Shown here one piece after another: positions 1-24,950 of a DNA stretch of 64,000 nt. The notes beneath the pieces are model-generated. The model searched no databases and had not been told where the DNA came from. It saw nothing but the letters and a program-made list of their open reading frames with translations. This DNA comes from Limanda limanda (Eukaryota > Chordata > Actinopteri > Pleuronectiformes > Pleuronectidae). The translations under genes and the position numbers were made by a program. Every line of letters begins with the position of its first letter. Positions within the stretch are counted from its first letter, which is position 1. The stretch covers positions 4,755,507-4,819,506 of the forward strand of contig NC_083647.1 in assembly GCF_963576545.1 (NCBI RefSeq), written 5' to 3'.

Positions 1-60
1 GGGATCGAACTAACCATCTGCTAAGTGGACCATCCTCTCCACCTCTTTAGACACCCGCAA
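1..60 (+). repeat. Fragment of a teleost interspersed repeat (3' end)
   Basis: The text 'gggatcgaac ... ctctccacctc' resembles the tail (GGGATCGAACC... CTCTACCTCCTGAG) of the repeat also seen at 6407-6556 and 22265-22395. It is short and cut by the window edge. Confidence 0.4.
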
Positions 61-1260
61 ACATTTACAAAATAAAATGTAGGACCCTCTGGTCATTGAG
101 TGTTTCAGGTTGGCCAGTACACTGGTGTCACAGCAAAACATGACATGGATTCTACAATACCTTCACCACCATTAAAAATAAAGAACCTACTTATGTCAAA
201 AGTGCCATAAGCTTAAAAAGATGAGTGGAGGGGTTTTTACTTTTTCCACATGGAGCAAAATACAGATTTTGTCGGCCAGGTTTAAATAATACGTTGATAT
301 AATACCAACACCATCCAAAAAGTGAAAAATATCGTGATATTTATTTTAGGTCAAATCCCTGAAACTGTTAAGTAACTCGATTAACTAAGTTAACTGCAGG
401 TGGGAGTTGAATAATATGAACTTTACTTCTACTCCCTTGTTTGCTGAATAGCTGATATAAGATGAGGTAGTAAAGGTCAATGTGGAATTTGACTGGTTAG
501 CACTGACACCTGGTGGCATATGATGAGCATTGCAGAAACTAGGATAGAATTAATGTAAGACGGGCATAAGAAGCAGCCTGATGTGCTGATTGTGATGTGA
601 ATATTTATGTTTTTTTGAGAAAAATATGATTTAGTGTTCATTATAATATCCATCATATTTAATGAATTACCCTTCTTTGTTCTTTCTCCATTACGGTTTT
701 CTAGTCAGATGAAGTGCTCTCTGATTTATTTTAATTTCAAAACTTTTAATCAGATTTCCCAGAGTAGAGCATCTGACCTTGTTATGCTCCCATACATTTT
801 TAAATGAGTCATAAATGTACCTTTAAAAATTGAATGGTTAAATAAGCTTTTTGAGTTCAGCATTTGAAGGAACTCATGTCAATAACTTTATTAGGCATGA
901 CCTCTTTCTATTGTGAACACATCAAAGGGATCATCTTCTTGTTGTGGCAGGAAAACAGCAAAAGCTTGTTTCTTCTTGTTTCGCTTCACAAAATGTGACT
1001 GTCTTGACTTGTCTTTAAGTATCTGTCAGAACTGGTTCAATACTGTCACAAACATCTCCAAGGTTTTATTACAAACTCAAATAGAGCTGCTCTTAACCAC
1101 AGAATCCTGCTGTAATTCAGAGTCCTTAGAATTCATTTTTAAAGAGTGGAAAATTAGGACTAGTGTAATAAAAGATAGAGGACATTAGATCCAGTTTATG
1201 GTGCTTCAGAGATTAAATGATTTTACACATTATGTGAACATCTTTTTTTATTGGACTTAC

Positions 1261-14991
<13,731 letters not shown>

Positions 14992-15310
14992 GGCTGGCGG
15001 ACGGGGCGTGGAGCCGCGACGGGAACTGGCATGAAGGGGACACGGGGCTGTGGCCGCGGTGCGAGGCGGTGACAGCACCCGGGCTGCGGACGATTCCGGC
15101 CGGGCAGCAAACTCTCAGGCACCGTCACACTCACACACATGCAACTCTCACATGCAACTCTCACTCACACACACACACGCCGCACGCACACGGTCACCCA
15201 CCCACGCACTTTGAAATCCGATAATATATCCATCCAGCACCAGAAGTCACGCCCACAAATCACACCGTAGGCTGTGTGAGTGGGCGGAGCCACACCCTTC
15301 ACATGAGACC

Positions 15311-17644
15311 GAGGGCGCGGCTCAGTGGACATGAACTTTATTTACATTTTAGGTTTACATTTAAATGTTAAAACATTCGCTGTGGAAAACAAAACACATC
15401 CAAAGACACGCACTGTTTTTATTGCTGTATGTTCTTGATCAAATTCCTGGGTGTGCCGTTTGGAGTATATTGCGTTTGCTTTTATTTAATTCATTATTTT
15501 TTTAAGAATTGATATGACTTGCTATGGAAAGATTTATATCACTGTGTGCTGTATACATATACGTGAATTATTATTGAGTTGTGTGTCAGCATGGAGGCGG
15601 TGCTGCCAAGTCAAAACCGATCATCTTCATTAGTGTGGAGGGTAAGTAAGGACATTTTTTCTGTCTCGGTCTCAGAATCACGTGGTGAAAGTTTTTCACT
15701 CGACTCGACTCTTTGCTCTGCTGTACAAGACACATATTCAGCAAATAAACGTAACTGTGGGACAGAGTCTTATGTCAACCTTCATCCATTTTTATGATAA
15801 TTTGAATAAAAAAAACCTGTTCTTGTGATAACATTGCAGTTACAGCACAACTCGTCTTTTCTTGTTGAAAATCCAGTTTGGCTGCTCCCTCTAGTGGCTT
15901 TACGGTGCACCGGCACATGTAGAGAGGGATAACAGCTGAGCTTTTATTGCTGTTGTCATTAACTGAACTGACCTGCAGACCTTTCACCTCCAGAACACAC
16001 GATAAAGGGCAGCCGGGAGGAGACCAGTGAAACCACTACAATTGTTTATCAATCACCCATGTCATGTATATCTATTAGCTGAATACTACAATTCAGTATC
16101 TCTCACAAGGACACTTCAAAAATGCAGATTGGAGAAAGTCGAGGCTGCTCTCCGAATACCTGAGTATGTATATAGTTCCCTATATTGTATGCTATATCAC
16201 TATTCAGCTTTACTGTCTTAACAGTGCTGTAAGAAATGTAGAAACGTGAAACGAGCTGAACGTGAATGTGGTGTAGAAGGTAAATTAGTTTTAGATAAGG
16301 ATATTTAGGAGCTAGAATTGACGATCTCCAAACTGTCCTTCAAGAGTACATTTCTTTCCTTTCCCGAAGGTCACTCTTAAACAAATGAACATTCGCAGCC
16401 ATGACATCCCTCAAAAGATGTAAATGGTGAGAAATCCTCATCACAATCCTCACTGTATGACCTCCTTCCTTCAACCAGGCTTTTGGAAATTATGGTAGGG
16501 CCTGAAAACAAACCAGAACATGAGATGAAATGAAAACTGAAATGTGTGGGATTCTGAACAGATTCTGAAGGATTGTCTCCTCAAACAAAAGCTGTTCACT
16601 GTTGAATAATTTAACTACATGTTCCCACAGAGTTGAACCAGGAAAGCTTTGTTCCAGTCCCAAGAGGCCTGGGCCCATCTCTCATTTAACAGCAGTCATG
16701 TACGTTGAAAGCTGGAGGAGGAAGCAGCGGTCAAAGTGTTTCCTGATACGTGGAGAGGAAACACGTGTTGTGTTTTTACCACTGTCAAAACCACACGGCA
16801 AGCTTTCTATTCTCTCTATCTCAATGGAACATCAGTTACAGGGACTTGCACAGAGATTTTGGGGGGCAGGGGCTCAAGTGAGAAAAAACAGCACTCCTCA
16901 TAATTATTTAGATTAAAAAAATTGTTCGAAACCAAAAGTTAAATATAGTATCACATCTCTGACTAGCTTAACAAAATTTATTTGAATAACCACACCCAAT
17001 CGTTAAATACTCAACAGTAGGAGAATGAATAGTTATTAGATGAGGAGCCTACAATCATTATTATACAGTTTAAGGCAGGACACTACAGGCAAAACATATA
17101 TTTTTCATGTACTGGTCTATTTTTAGGTTTTGGTCTGTTTTGCTTCAATGTCGTCTTCTTTCACTCTAATGTAAAGAAAACTACAGAAAATACACATTTA
17201 GATGCTATTTGTTTTACCCTCTGTCTGTTTGCTAGCAAGACACATGTTACCTATATTTGTTTTAGTCTTTTGGCTAATTCGCTGTAAACTGGAGGCACTG
17301 GTAGCTTAGTCGTTTGTTCATCACCACTTAGCTCCACACAAGAGAAGAAAAACCACCACAACTGGGCCAGGAGCTGTGAGGCGCTTCCTGTCTGACATGA
17401 CTGTGATAAATGTGTGCTCACTAGTGCACATTCACTAGCCTCGAGATTCAATAAGGATTCAGCAGTCACAATTCGAATGCACAACAATGTATCACATCCA
17501 CAATTTCCTATATTACTGCACATGGCTGCTTTTTCATCAGTTAATATCAGTTTATAAAATCAGTTGGACAAACATGAACTCCTTGGGCAGTCACTCTAAA
17601 TAGGGGAAATATGCATTATGATCAGCAGCTGTCACACAGGAGTT
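15311..17644. other. Intergenic, no gene recognised
   Basis: AT-rich sequence upstream of the sptlc3-like gene. It holds a short plus-strand reading frame at 15591-15641 ending in a donor-like GTAAGT (see findings), a repeat shared with 21.5 kb (16073-16372), and at 16846-16890 a stretch resembling the left end of the hAT at 19936 (TTTTGGGGGGCAGG). Nothing else is identifiable. Confidence 0.6.
16073..16372 (+). repeat. Dispersed repeat copy 1 (second copy near 21536)
   Basis: Shares ATTCAGTATCTCTCACAAGG, TAAGAAATGTAGAAACG, GTGAATGTGGTGTAGAAGG and TAAATTAGTTTTAGATAAGG with 21536-21745. This copy has about 75 extra bases (16116-16190). The family is not recognised. Confidence 0.75.
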
Positions 17645-17721
17645 AAATGCAGTCATTCCACCAACTTTGTGCCCATTTAAGTTTTGTAAACGACTGGGTT
17701 GAGGCTAAAACTTAAATCTGG

Positions 17722-18515
17722 ATGGATATTGAGACAGCATTATCTCAGTGCAGACTAAGTGATCTATTATTTCTTAATACTTTTAAAGAAATCAAAGCTT
17801 TCTGTGCAAACCCTGTAACAATCAACACTCTAAAAGCATGGCGGCTTGTCCGCCGTCTTGAGGGAAGATCAAATATAACATCCATTTTCACCCCAGTAAT
17901 TAATAATCCTGCTTTTCCCCCAGGTTCTTCGGACCCTGGTTTTCCACAATGGTTTAATAAGAATATTAAATCCCTCAGTGACCTATTGTCAGATGATAAG
18001 CTTATGTCATTTGAACAGCTTACTAACAAATACAAATTGTCCAAATAAGATTTTTCGCTTTTTGCAAATACGGCATTATATCACTCAAAGCACAACCCTT
18101 ATTGATCACCCTGAAATATCTGCTGTTGAGAGGATTCTGTTTCATCAACAATTGAAAGAGAGTCTGAGCTCATTTTACCATGTACTTAATGGTTTTTCTA
18201 CTACTGGTGCGCAGGGGGTCAGAGGTGTGTGGGAGAGGGAGTTGTCTGTGACCATAGATGAAGACAAGTGGGATACCATTTGGTCTCTTGCAAAAAATAT
18301 TTCAATTTGCACTCGGACAAGAGCAATACAATTTAAGATTTTACACAGATTACATATTTCCCCTCACCGCAGGTCTTTCTTCATCCGGTCTCTCTCCCCT
18401 CTGTGTCTCAAGTGTAAAACCGATGCGGGAACTTTAACTCATTGTTTCTGGTCTTGTTATAAACTTCAAAGATATTGGGTTGAAGTTATAAGTGAAATAG
18501 AGAGAATTTTTTATA
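17722..18515 (+). pseudogene. L1 ORF2 C-terminal fragment
   Basis: Two frames: 17722-18048 (SDLLFLNTFKEIKAFCANP, SDPGFPQWFNKNIKSLSDLL) and from 18045 onward (FRFLQIRHYI, WDTIWSLAKNISICTRTRAI, LKCKTDAGTLTHCFWSCYKL). In a live L1 these would be one frame. It lies downstream of the reverse transcriptase, which is absent, and coding is cut at 18522 by the hAT. It is not functional. Confidence 0.8.
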
Positions 18516-18522
18516 TTTATAT

Positions 18523-19549
18523 TAGGGCTGTCAAAGTTAAAGCGTTAATCTATGAGATTATTGTGACCTAGATTAATGCGATAAAATATTTTAACGCAGT
18601 TAACGCAGTTTTGTTCATATCCGGTGTGCGGAAGAAAATTCAGCTCCTCGAGCAAGCTGCCAGCGTCGCCCTTCAAACACAGCCCGTCAAATGATTAGTC
18701 CCGTCTGAATGAAAGCACAGCAAACTGCACAAGGACAGCAGGAAGAGTTGCTAGTTCAAGATGTTGCCACCCGGTGGAATTCTGCCTTAGAGGTTATCAA
18801 ACGGATCCAGCGAAACAAGGGTCCGCTCGCTGCTACCCTGGCTCAGCGCTGGCTGAACTATATTTATTTTATTTTGCCGTGTTTGTCTTATTTTGAAGGC
18901 CCACAGCAGGAACTTCTGGGTTTTAGTGTAGCAGCGCACCCTTTACTATCTCAGAAGCAGATTCCCCCGGTCTGAGTGAGTTGTGTCGCTCTGTCTGTTA
19001 GTGTCTTAGTTAGTTTCTAATGGTTATTTTAGTGTATGAAACTGGTTTAGTAATATGGAACTTTTCTTTTGTAGATAACTTTGACTGTGTCCCGTTGTAT
19101 GTTACAGAAAATAAAGTTAAACTGTTTCACTAAGCCTAAGAACTTCTCCGCAGTTTGCTCCGTTCAATGTCGGGTGTGGAGGGTAAATTACATATTCTTC
19201 ACTCAAGCCGATGTGGAGAATACGTATTCGTAATGTTGTCTCATACACTTTTTTTTTTTTTACCTTTTACTAATCTGGATGTTTCACTGAAGAAAGAAGC
19301 AGTGTTATTGTTTCCAAGGAGATTGGGAATATTTTCAGCTGTTTTTAAATATTTTTTTTTACACAATTTAGCATACATGATATTAAACGACATGGCTGCC
19401 ACTTTATAGGTAGGTGTTAGAGGCCTGAGTCTCTTTGAAAACACAGCATTGTGTAAAATACAGGCTGTCTGAAGTGATTACTTGTTAATTCATTAGATTT
19501 AGTCTTTAGAAGAAAAACAAACTTTTAATCGCGATTAATTTTTTGGACT
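18523..19549 (+). mobile_element. Decayed non-autonomous hAT inside the L1
   Basis: The left end TAGGGCTGTCAAAGTTAAAG with GCGTTAATC, and the right part AATCGCGATTAATTTTTTGGA, are the known ends of a vertebrate hAT family. At 18709-18850 a remnant reads QDVATRWNSALEVIKRIQRN, the TRWNS block of Ac-type hAT transposases. The right terminus is incomplete, so no 8-bp duplication can be shown. L1 3' sequence resumes at about 19550. Confidence 0.7.
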
Positions 19550-19935
19550 ATATCGGTCCAGACCTTTCCTCTACCCTATTAAAAGGACTGCTGTGGACTT
19601 GAACGACATTCGTGTACTGTGATATTCAACACCTCTTGTATCATGCCATATGTTCATCCCTTATGAAAGAGCTGTCATGTATGTTTTGTGTTTGTTTTGT
19701 TTTGTGTCTAGTTTTGTAGACACTGTTTGTTTGTTGAATGGAAACAAAAAACTGCAATAAAAAAAAATGCAATCATTCCCTATGTCTGTTCTAACCGATC
19801 TGGTTAGTTAACCAGAGACAAGACAGTGAACACCTTCAATTAAATTAAACAACACTTAGCTGTAATGTGTAGAATCATATCGAGCAGGTCAGCTCCGTGA
19901 AGGAAACAAGTTGTTTCATTTGTTTTACTGTTGTG

Positions 19936-21108
19936 CAGGCACGTGCACAGACATTTTGGGGGGCAGGTGCTCAAACCAAAAAAAAAGGGCAAACATCGCC
20001 AAAATTATTTACAATAATAATAAATAAATAAAAACTTACTGATTCTCCCTCATTTGTTTTACTAGTTGGTGGCCTGATCCAATATAAAAGAGAGCTGCTA
20101 CCCTGAGCTGCTTGTTGCAGTTCCCTGTCCTTCTGCTTTTGGAGTCTCTCTTTTCTTGGCATTATGCTAAAAATGTTTAAATGAGATAAATCAATGTTGT
20201 GCATAATAATCAAGAGTGACTTACATAATCTCTATAAAGCTGACAACACACACATTTTTGTTTGCTGTTTTCTGGCAGAGTGGAAGTATAAGCAGCATTA
20301 CACTAATAATATACCACAATATACCTCACCAGACTGTCATGTAGTTCAACTTAAGACCTACCTTTCATTCCAATAATTACGATTTTAAATGACACAAAAT
20401 TAGTGAACTTGTCTAATTTGTAGAACAGTAAAACTGCCTTTAAATTATCTGCCTGCCTGTCTGCCTGCCTGTCTGCCTGCCTGTCTGTCTGCCTTACTGT
20501 CTGTCTGTCTACCTGTCTGCCTGTCTACCTGTCTGCCTGTCTGCCTGCCTGCCTGTCTGTCTGTCTGTCTGTCTGTCTGTCCGCCTGCCTGTCTGTATCT
20601 CTCTCCCTCTCTCTCTTCATTAAACATGACAAACGTCAGTAAATAGCTGGAAAGGCTTTGAAATCACGGATTTCTTGAGTTTTTTTATTTTTAATGAAAC
20701 GTCGGACCAGTTGCGATGTAATGTTTTCAGCGGCGCTAATGTTGGGGGATTGCACAAACACCGTCATTACCTGTTTGTCTAATGCTGCGGGTCAGAGGAG
20801 AAGTGGCTGCAGCCGTTTGGCCCTCAGCTGTATGAGGAGGGGAAGGAGGAGGAGGAGGGGGAGGGGCCAGCGGGGGCTTGTCAGCGCCGCGGAGCATGTC
20901 GGGGCGAAATTCTCACAAGAACTCAAATAAATGCCCCGTCAGACATCAAAACACGTTGGGGGGAATTGATGACAGAGAGAGTAATTTTTATTCTTAATTA
21001 TTGATGAATGAAGAAAAAATTGGGCTCCACCAGAAGGGCACTTTTCTCCTCCAGGGTAAAAGGGCTGGTGCTTGAGCACCACTAGGGGTCTATCTGTGCA
21101 CGTGCCTG
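19936..21108 (-). mobile_element. Non-autonomous hAT with perfect TIRs and 8-bp TSD
   Basis: The left end CAGGCACGTGCACAGA (19936-19951) and right end TCTGTGCACGTGCCTG (21093-21108) are perfect 16-bp inverted repeats. The pairing extends inward through GGTGCTCAA. Identical CTGTTGTG flanks (19928-19935 and 21109-21116) give the 8-bp duplication expected of hAT. Inside, minus strand 20160-20030, is a peptide starting MPRKERLQKQKDRELQQAAQ, which may be the start of a transposase; no transposase core remains. It also holds the tetranucleotide repeat and a GC-rich block at 20790-20935. Confidence 0.88.
20446..20602. repeat. CTGC/CTGT tetranucleotide microsatellite
   Basis: About 155 bp of interrupted CTGC and CTGT units inside the hAT at 19936. 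The Arg/Gln/Thr-rich minus-strand open frame here is an artefact. Confidence 0.95.
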
Positions 21109-21116
21109 CTGTTGTG

Positions 21117-21479
21117 TCAACAGCCTCTTGCCATTGGATTTTAACAACCGTGTCATGTTTATGATGATGTTTATAAGTAAAGCTGAAATCACCAAAATAC
21201 ACTCTTCATAAAATGCGACTTTAAACACCAGTCCCTGACCACACAGAATCAAATGTAAATTTACCAGTAGCCTATTTTATTTCAGTAAACTCTTAGTTTA
21301 AATCAAAATGTTGTTACCGCTGATTTACTGCATTACTCGCCTGTACTCTCCAAAGCTATCACCCTTTGGACCACTGGGTACATATATGAGAACCTTTTTC
21401 TTTGTGAGCAGGAGGGCTTTGGCTTCTTGTGGATTTGCAACAAGGTTTGCGATAATCAATAGCTGAGTCTCTTGCTGTC
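21117..21479. other. Intergenic, nothing recognised
   Basis: AT-rich sequence with no coding frame, repeat or RNA gene that I can support. Confidence 0.5.
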
Positions 21480-21812
21480 TCTGTAAGATGTGTAAATGAG
21501 CCTGTGGGATTTTCTTTGTTTGTTTTGAATATGACTTTTGGCTGAATATTAAAATTCAGTATCTCTCACAAGGATGGCAGATCCCTGTATACTATGCTAT
21601 ATCACTAATCAGCTTTATTGGCTTAACAGTGCACAGCTGTAAGAAATGTAGAAACGGGAAATTTACGAGCTGGACGTGAATGTGGTGTAGAAGGTAAATT
21701 AGTTTTAGATAAGGAAATCTAAGAGTTTTCAAGAGTACATTTTTTCCTGTCTCTATAAGATGTGTAAATGAGCCTGTGGGATTTTCTTTGTTTGTTTTGA
21801 ATATAACTTTTT
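21480..21812 (+). repeat. Dispersed repeat copy 2 flanked by ~60-bp direct repeats
   Basis: Positions 21536-21745 match 16073-16372. Nearly identical ~60-bp units (TAAGATGTGTAAATGAGCCT, GTGGGATTTTCTTTGTTTGT) lie on both sides at 21481-21538 and 21755-21812. The 16-kb copy lacks these flanks. Confidence 0.75.
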
Positions 21813-22204
21813 ATGTAGACCCAGTCCACCCTCAAGGACTTCGAGGCAGAGCAAGTCAGTGAAGGCTCAGGCCCATCCCACTGTGAAACTGTGTAGTGCC
21901 TCTGGGCTCTTGTACAGAGTTCCTGAATCCCTTTATGCACACTTTCCATAAGTCAGACTTTCTGCAGACTTTGCCAAAGGGAGTTACCCAAAGTTCAGTG
22001 TGTTGTGGTGCGGGTAAACAAAACCAAATGGCAATGTAACAATAATCTATGGAAGTAGCAACCACTCTTGTCGTTGACATTACAAGAACAAAAAAATCGT
22101 AATATAAGTGTAAACACAAAGCTTAGTACTGAGTCATCAAAAAAACATGTGTAATGACAGTTAAAAGAAAGTAAATCAATTATTTTAAAAGTGACCTCCC
22201 TCAT

Positions 22205-22395
22205 CTGTTTTGTATTACAAGAACCTGGAACATGTTGACATTTTCCTGTCACCCACCATCCATACATTGTCAGCACACTGTGGGGTTCAGTATCTTTCCC
22301 AAGCACACTTTGAAATTCAGACTGTAGGTGCTGGGGAACAAACCAACAACCTTCTGGTTAGTGGAGGCCCCTCTCTACCTCCTGAGTCACAGCTG
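22205..22395 (+). repeat. Copy of teleost repeat B (3' half)
   Basis: GGGGTTCAGTATCTTTCCCA, GGGGAACAAACCAACAACC, TTCTGGTTAGTGGAGG, CTCTACCTCCTGAGTCACAG: the 3' half of the family also present at 6407-6556, in the same orientation and slightly diverged. Confidence 0.65.
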
Positions 22396-22905
22396 GCATT
22401 ATCCCATTGCATTTTGTTAAAGGTAGTATAATGTAATATTTGCTAAGGGTGATAGGAAAGGGAGCGTTCAAGCGCCTTTCCTTAGTATTGGAGCCGTTTC
22501 TACCATGGCTGCCACTTCCAGGTAATTTCACTCAGCGCCCGTCTCGCTGTCGGATGAGGATCAGTTGCAGGCATATTAAACTCGGGTCGAGAACATAATT
22601 GGGGACATTAGGAAACAGCTGTCGGGGCAAGCGAGAGGCCAGAGGGTCTGTTTGTGGATTTAGCAACAGGTAAGTGGAGCACGAGAAGCTGCTGAGCCCA
22701 CATGTTCACACAAACACTGAGAGGAGCACATCCTAAATCCTTTATCTTTAAAAAATGCTCACATCATTTGTTTAAATCCATATCTTTACTTTTCAGTCGG
22801 CTTTAGGAGTTCCAGTGTGCCATCACTTATTCTCACTCATTTCTATGACATACTCTCACAGAGTCCTCAGTTATGTCACAAACAGCAGTCGCAAATGTCA
22901 ATGAG

Positions 22906-22914
22906 TTGTGTGTG

Positions 22915-22986
<72 letters not shown>
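22906..22986. repeat. (TG)n microsatellite
   Basis: About 34 uninterrupted TG units after a short imperfect start, followed by a GA-rich stretch. Confidence 0.97.
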
Positions 22987-22988
<2 letters not shown>

Positions 22989-24041
22989 TGAAAGAGAGAG
23001 AGATCCAGACTGAACTGGCAGGTCCCATATTTTACACATTTCCATGATTTATTGGAATCTATCGAATACATAAGAGGATATTTTGGGTTTTAAAAACCAC
23101 AAACTCATCTTTGTGTTCTTTTAACACCCCCTCTCTCATGATTCTCTCTGGAGCTCTATAGCATGCCTGGCCAGAAGGTGCTGATAAAGTCGACATTAGC
23201 AATCAGTCCAATACCAGAGAAGACATGCTGAGCATGCTCAGTGAGCTTATTCTCCTTTAGCAGTAGTAACTTCAAACCCAAAAGAATAGTAGCTCATACA
23301 TCATACAACATACATCTTTGCTAATAATTATAATTAATCTATTTTGTCACTTTATCCAATACCTCTCTGGCATATGGCCCAAAGTGCTCATATACAAAAA
23401 GCAACATGTATATATGCAGGAAATAAGCTGTGATGCCATCGTTTCCCAATCACTCACTCTTTATGAAAAATTTGTGTTTAGGTGACTTAAAATACTTTGT
23501 GGAAGATAGGCCCAAACTCAGAGGTAAAGGTTTGTTTTTCAAAATATCTGCATTAGTGTGGACAAAGCCTCAATATAACCTGAAATCTGAGTGGATTCAA
23601 CTTAAATACCTTGTGTAGCATGGTCAGTCATTTGTCTCTTAAAATGCTAAACATGCAAGTTCCCAGTCTTTTCACATGTTTTTCACTTAATATGTTGTCC
23701 TGAATTGTGAAGTTTGAATGTTTTGACAGCATTCCTTGATTCCTGATTTAGGAGAGTCTGAAAAGGGGGACAGCAGATCGTCAAAATAAACTTTGAGTTG
23801 TCTGCAACAATCACACGACACGTCAGTTATGTTTGTCTCACATTGTGTCGCAGTCTGTAAATTCTAGTAACATAAAAGTTCCACATGATGACAGCAGCAA
23901 CATTTCAAGGCTACATGCAAATATTTAGTCAGTGAGTTTAACACAAGTTTGTGTCTTAAAAAGGATTGTTGCTGTATTTTCATTTGAATTTGAAACAGCT
24001 AAAGGAAGTGGCAGGTTTGTATCAACAGCATTTGTAAAATG
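22987..24041. other. Intergenic, nothing recognised
   Basis: About 1 kb of AT-rich sequence. No exon, RNA gene or repeat family could be supported. Confidence 0.5.
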
Positions 24042-24395
24042 TTTGATATTCAGTATGTAGGTAGTCAGAGAGCTCCTGAACACAGGCATATCAGTCTCTC
24101 TCTGTACTTATTGAGCAAAGTGTTTTTACAGTACTTTGAAGTATCCTGAAATTATCTATTTTCTACAGTGACAATCCTGAAATGATCTATTCCACAGTGA
24201 AAATGTTGGACTTTACTTTGAAAAATCTCCAAATCCATTCAGTAAAAATGTTTGATATTCAGTGTGTAGGTAGTTAGAGAGCTCTTGAATACAGGCATAT
24301 CAGTATCTCTCTGAACTTATTGATCAAAACGTTTTTACAGTACTTTGAAGTATCCTGAAATGATCTATTTTCTACAGTGACAATCCTGAAATGAT

Positions 24396-24859
24396 ATGAC
24401 GTTCGGTCATTTTAGTTTGCTAATTACAGTCTTTGGGTTTTCTGTTACCTGTTTTATTTTGTATTCTCCCTTTCCTTGTCTGTTGTTTCAGCTTGTCCGG
24501 TGTGTCACTTCCTGTCTTGATGATTGTCTTTCCCAGTCCTCATGCGTTGCACCTGTGGCTAATTACCCCTGCCTTCCCTGTGTCTCTTTATAAGCTTCTG
24601 TGTTCCCCTTTGTCGGTTCATACTCGTTTACTCGTTGTCACATAACATTTGTTTTGTCTCGCTGTCTCGTCCAGCTTTTCCCTAATTGTCTTCCGTGATC
24701 CCCATGCGCCTTGTAGCTTTGATTCTGGTCCTCGTGTTCTTGTTCCCTCCAGTTGTTACCTGTTTATGTTTTGTATAGTTTTAGACGCTTTTTATATTAA
24801 ATACCATTTATGTTAAAACCTCTGCATCCTGGGTCCATCTCAGTCCTCAAACCGTGACA
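24396..24859 (+). mobile_element. Solo LTR (Gypsy-like)
   Basis: 464 bp flanked by AATGAT on both sides (24390-24395, 24860-24865). It starts (A)TGACG and ends CGTGACA, with a TTTATAAG box near 24588 and a polyadenylation-like ATATTAAATACC near 24797. There is no internal coding region. Removing it restores the tandem-repeat unit exactly. Confidence 0.8.
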
Positions 24860-24950
24860 AATGATCTATTCAACAGTGAAAATGTTGGAGTTTACTTTGA
24901 AAAATCTCTAAATTCATTCAGTAAAAATGTTTGATATTCAGTATGTAGGT

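Larger units (their letters stand above)
17660..19764 (+). mobile_element. 5'-truncated L1 LINE with target-site duplications
   Basis: Flanked by AAATGCAGTCATTCC (17645-17659) and AAATGCAATCATTCC (19765-19779), a 15-bp target duplication with one mismatch. Only the 3' part of ORF2 and the 3' UTR remain, ending in an A-rich tail. Coding text 17722-18048 and 18045-18515, with frame breaks, gives TRTRAIQFKILHRLHISPHR and LCLKCKTDAGTLTHCFWSC, the C-terminal Cys/His region of teleost L1 ORF2. A hAT is inserted at 18523. Confidence 0.85.

Noticed and set aside
20445..20627. Minus-strand frame rich in Arg, Gln, Thr and Asp
   Set aside because: Translation of the CTGC/CTGT microsatellite, not a protein.
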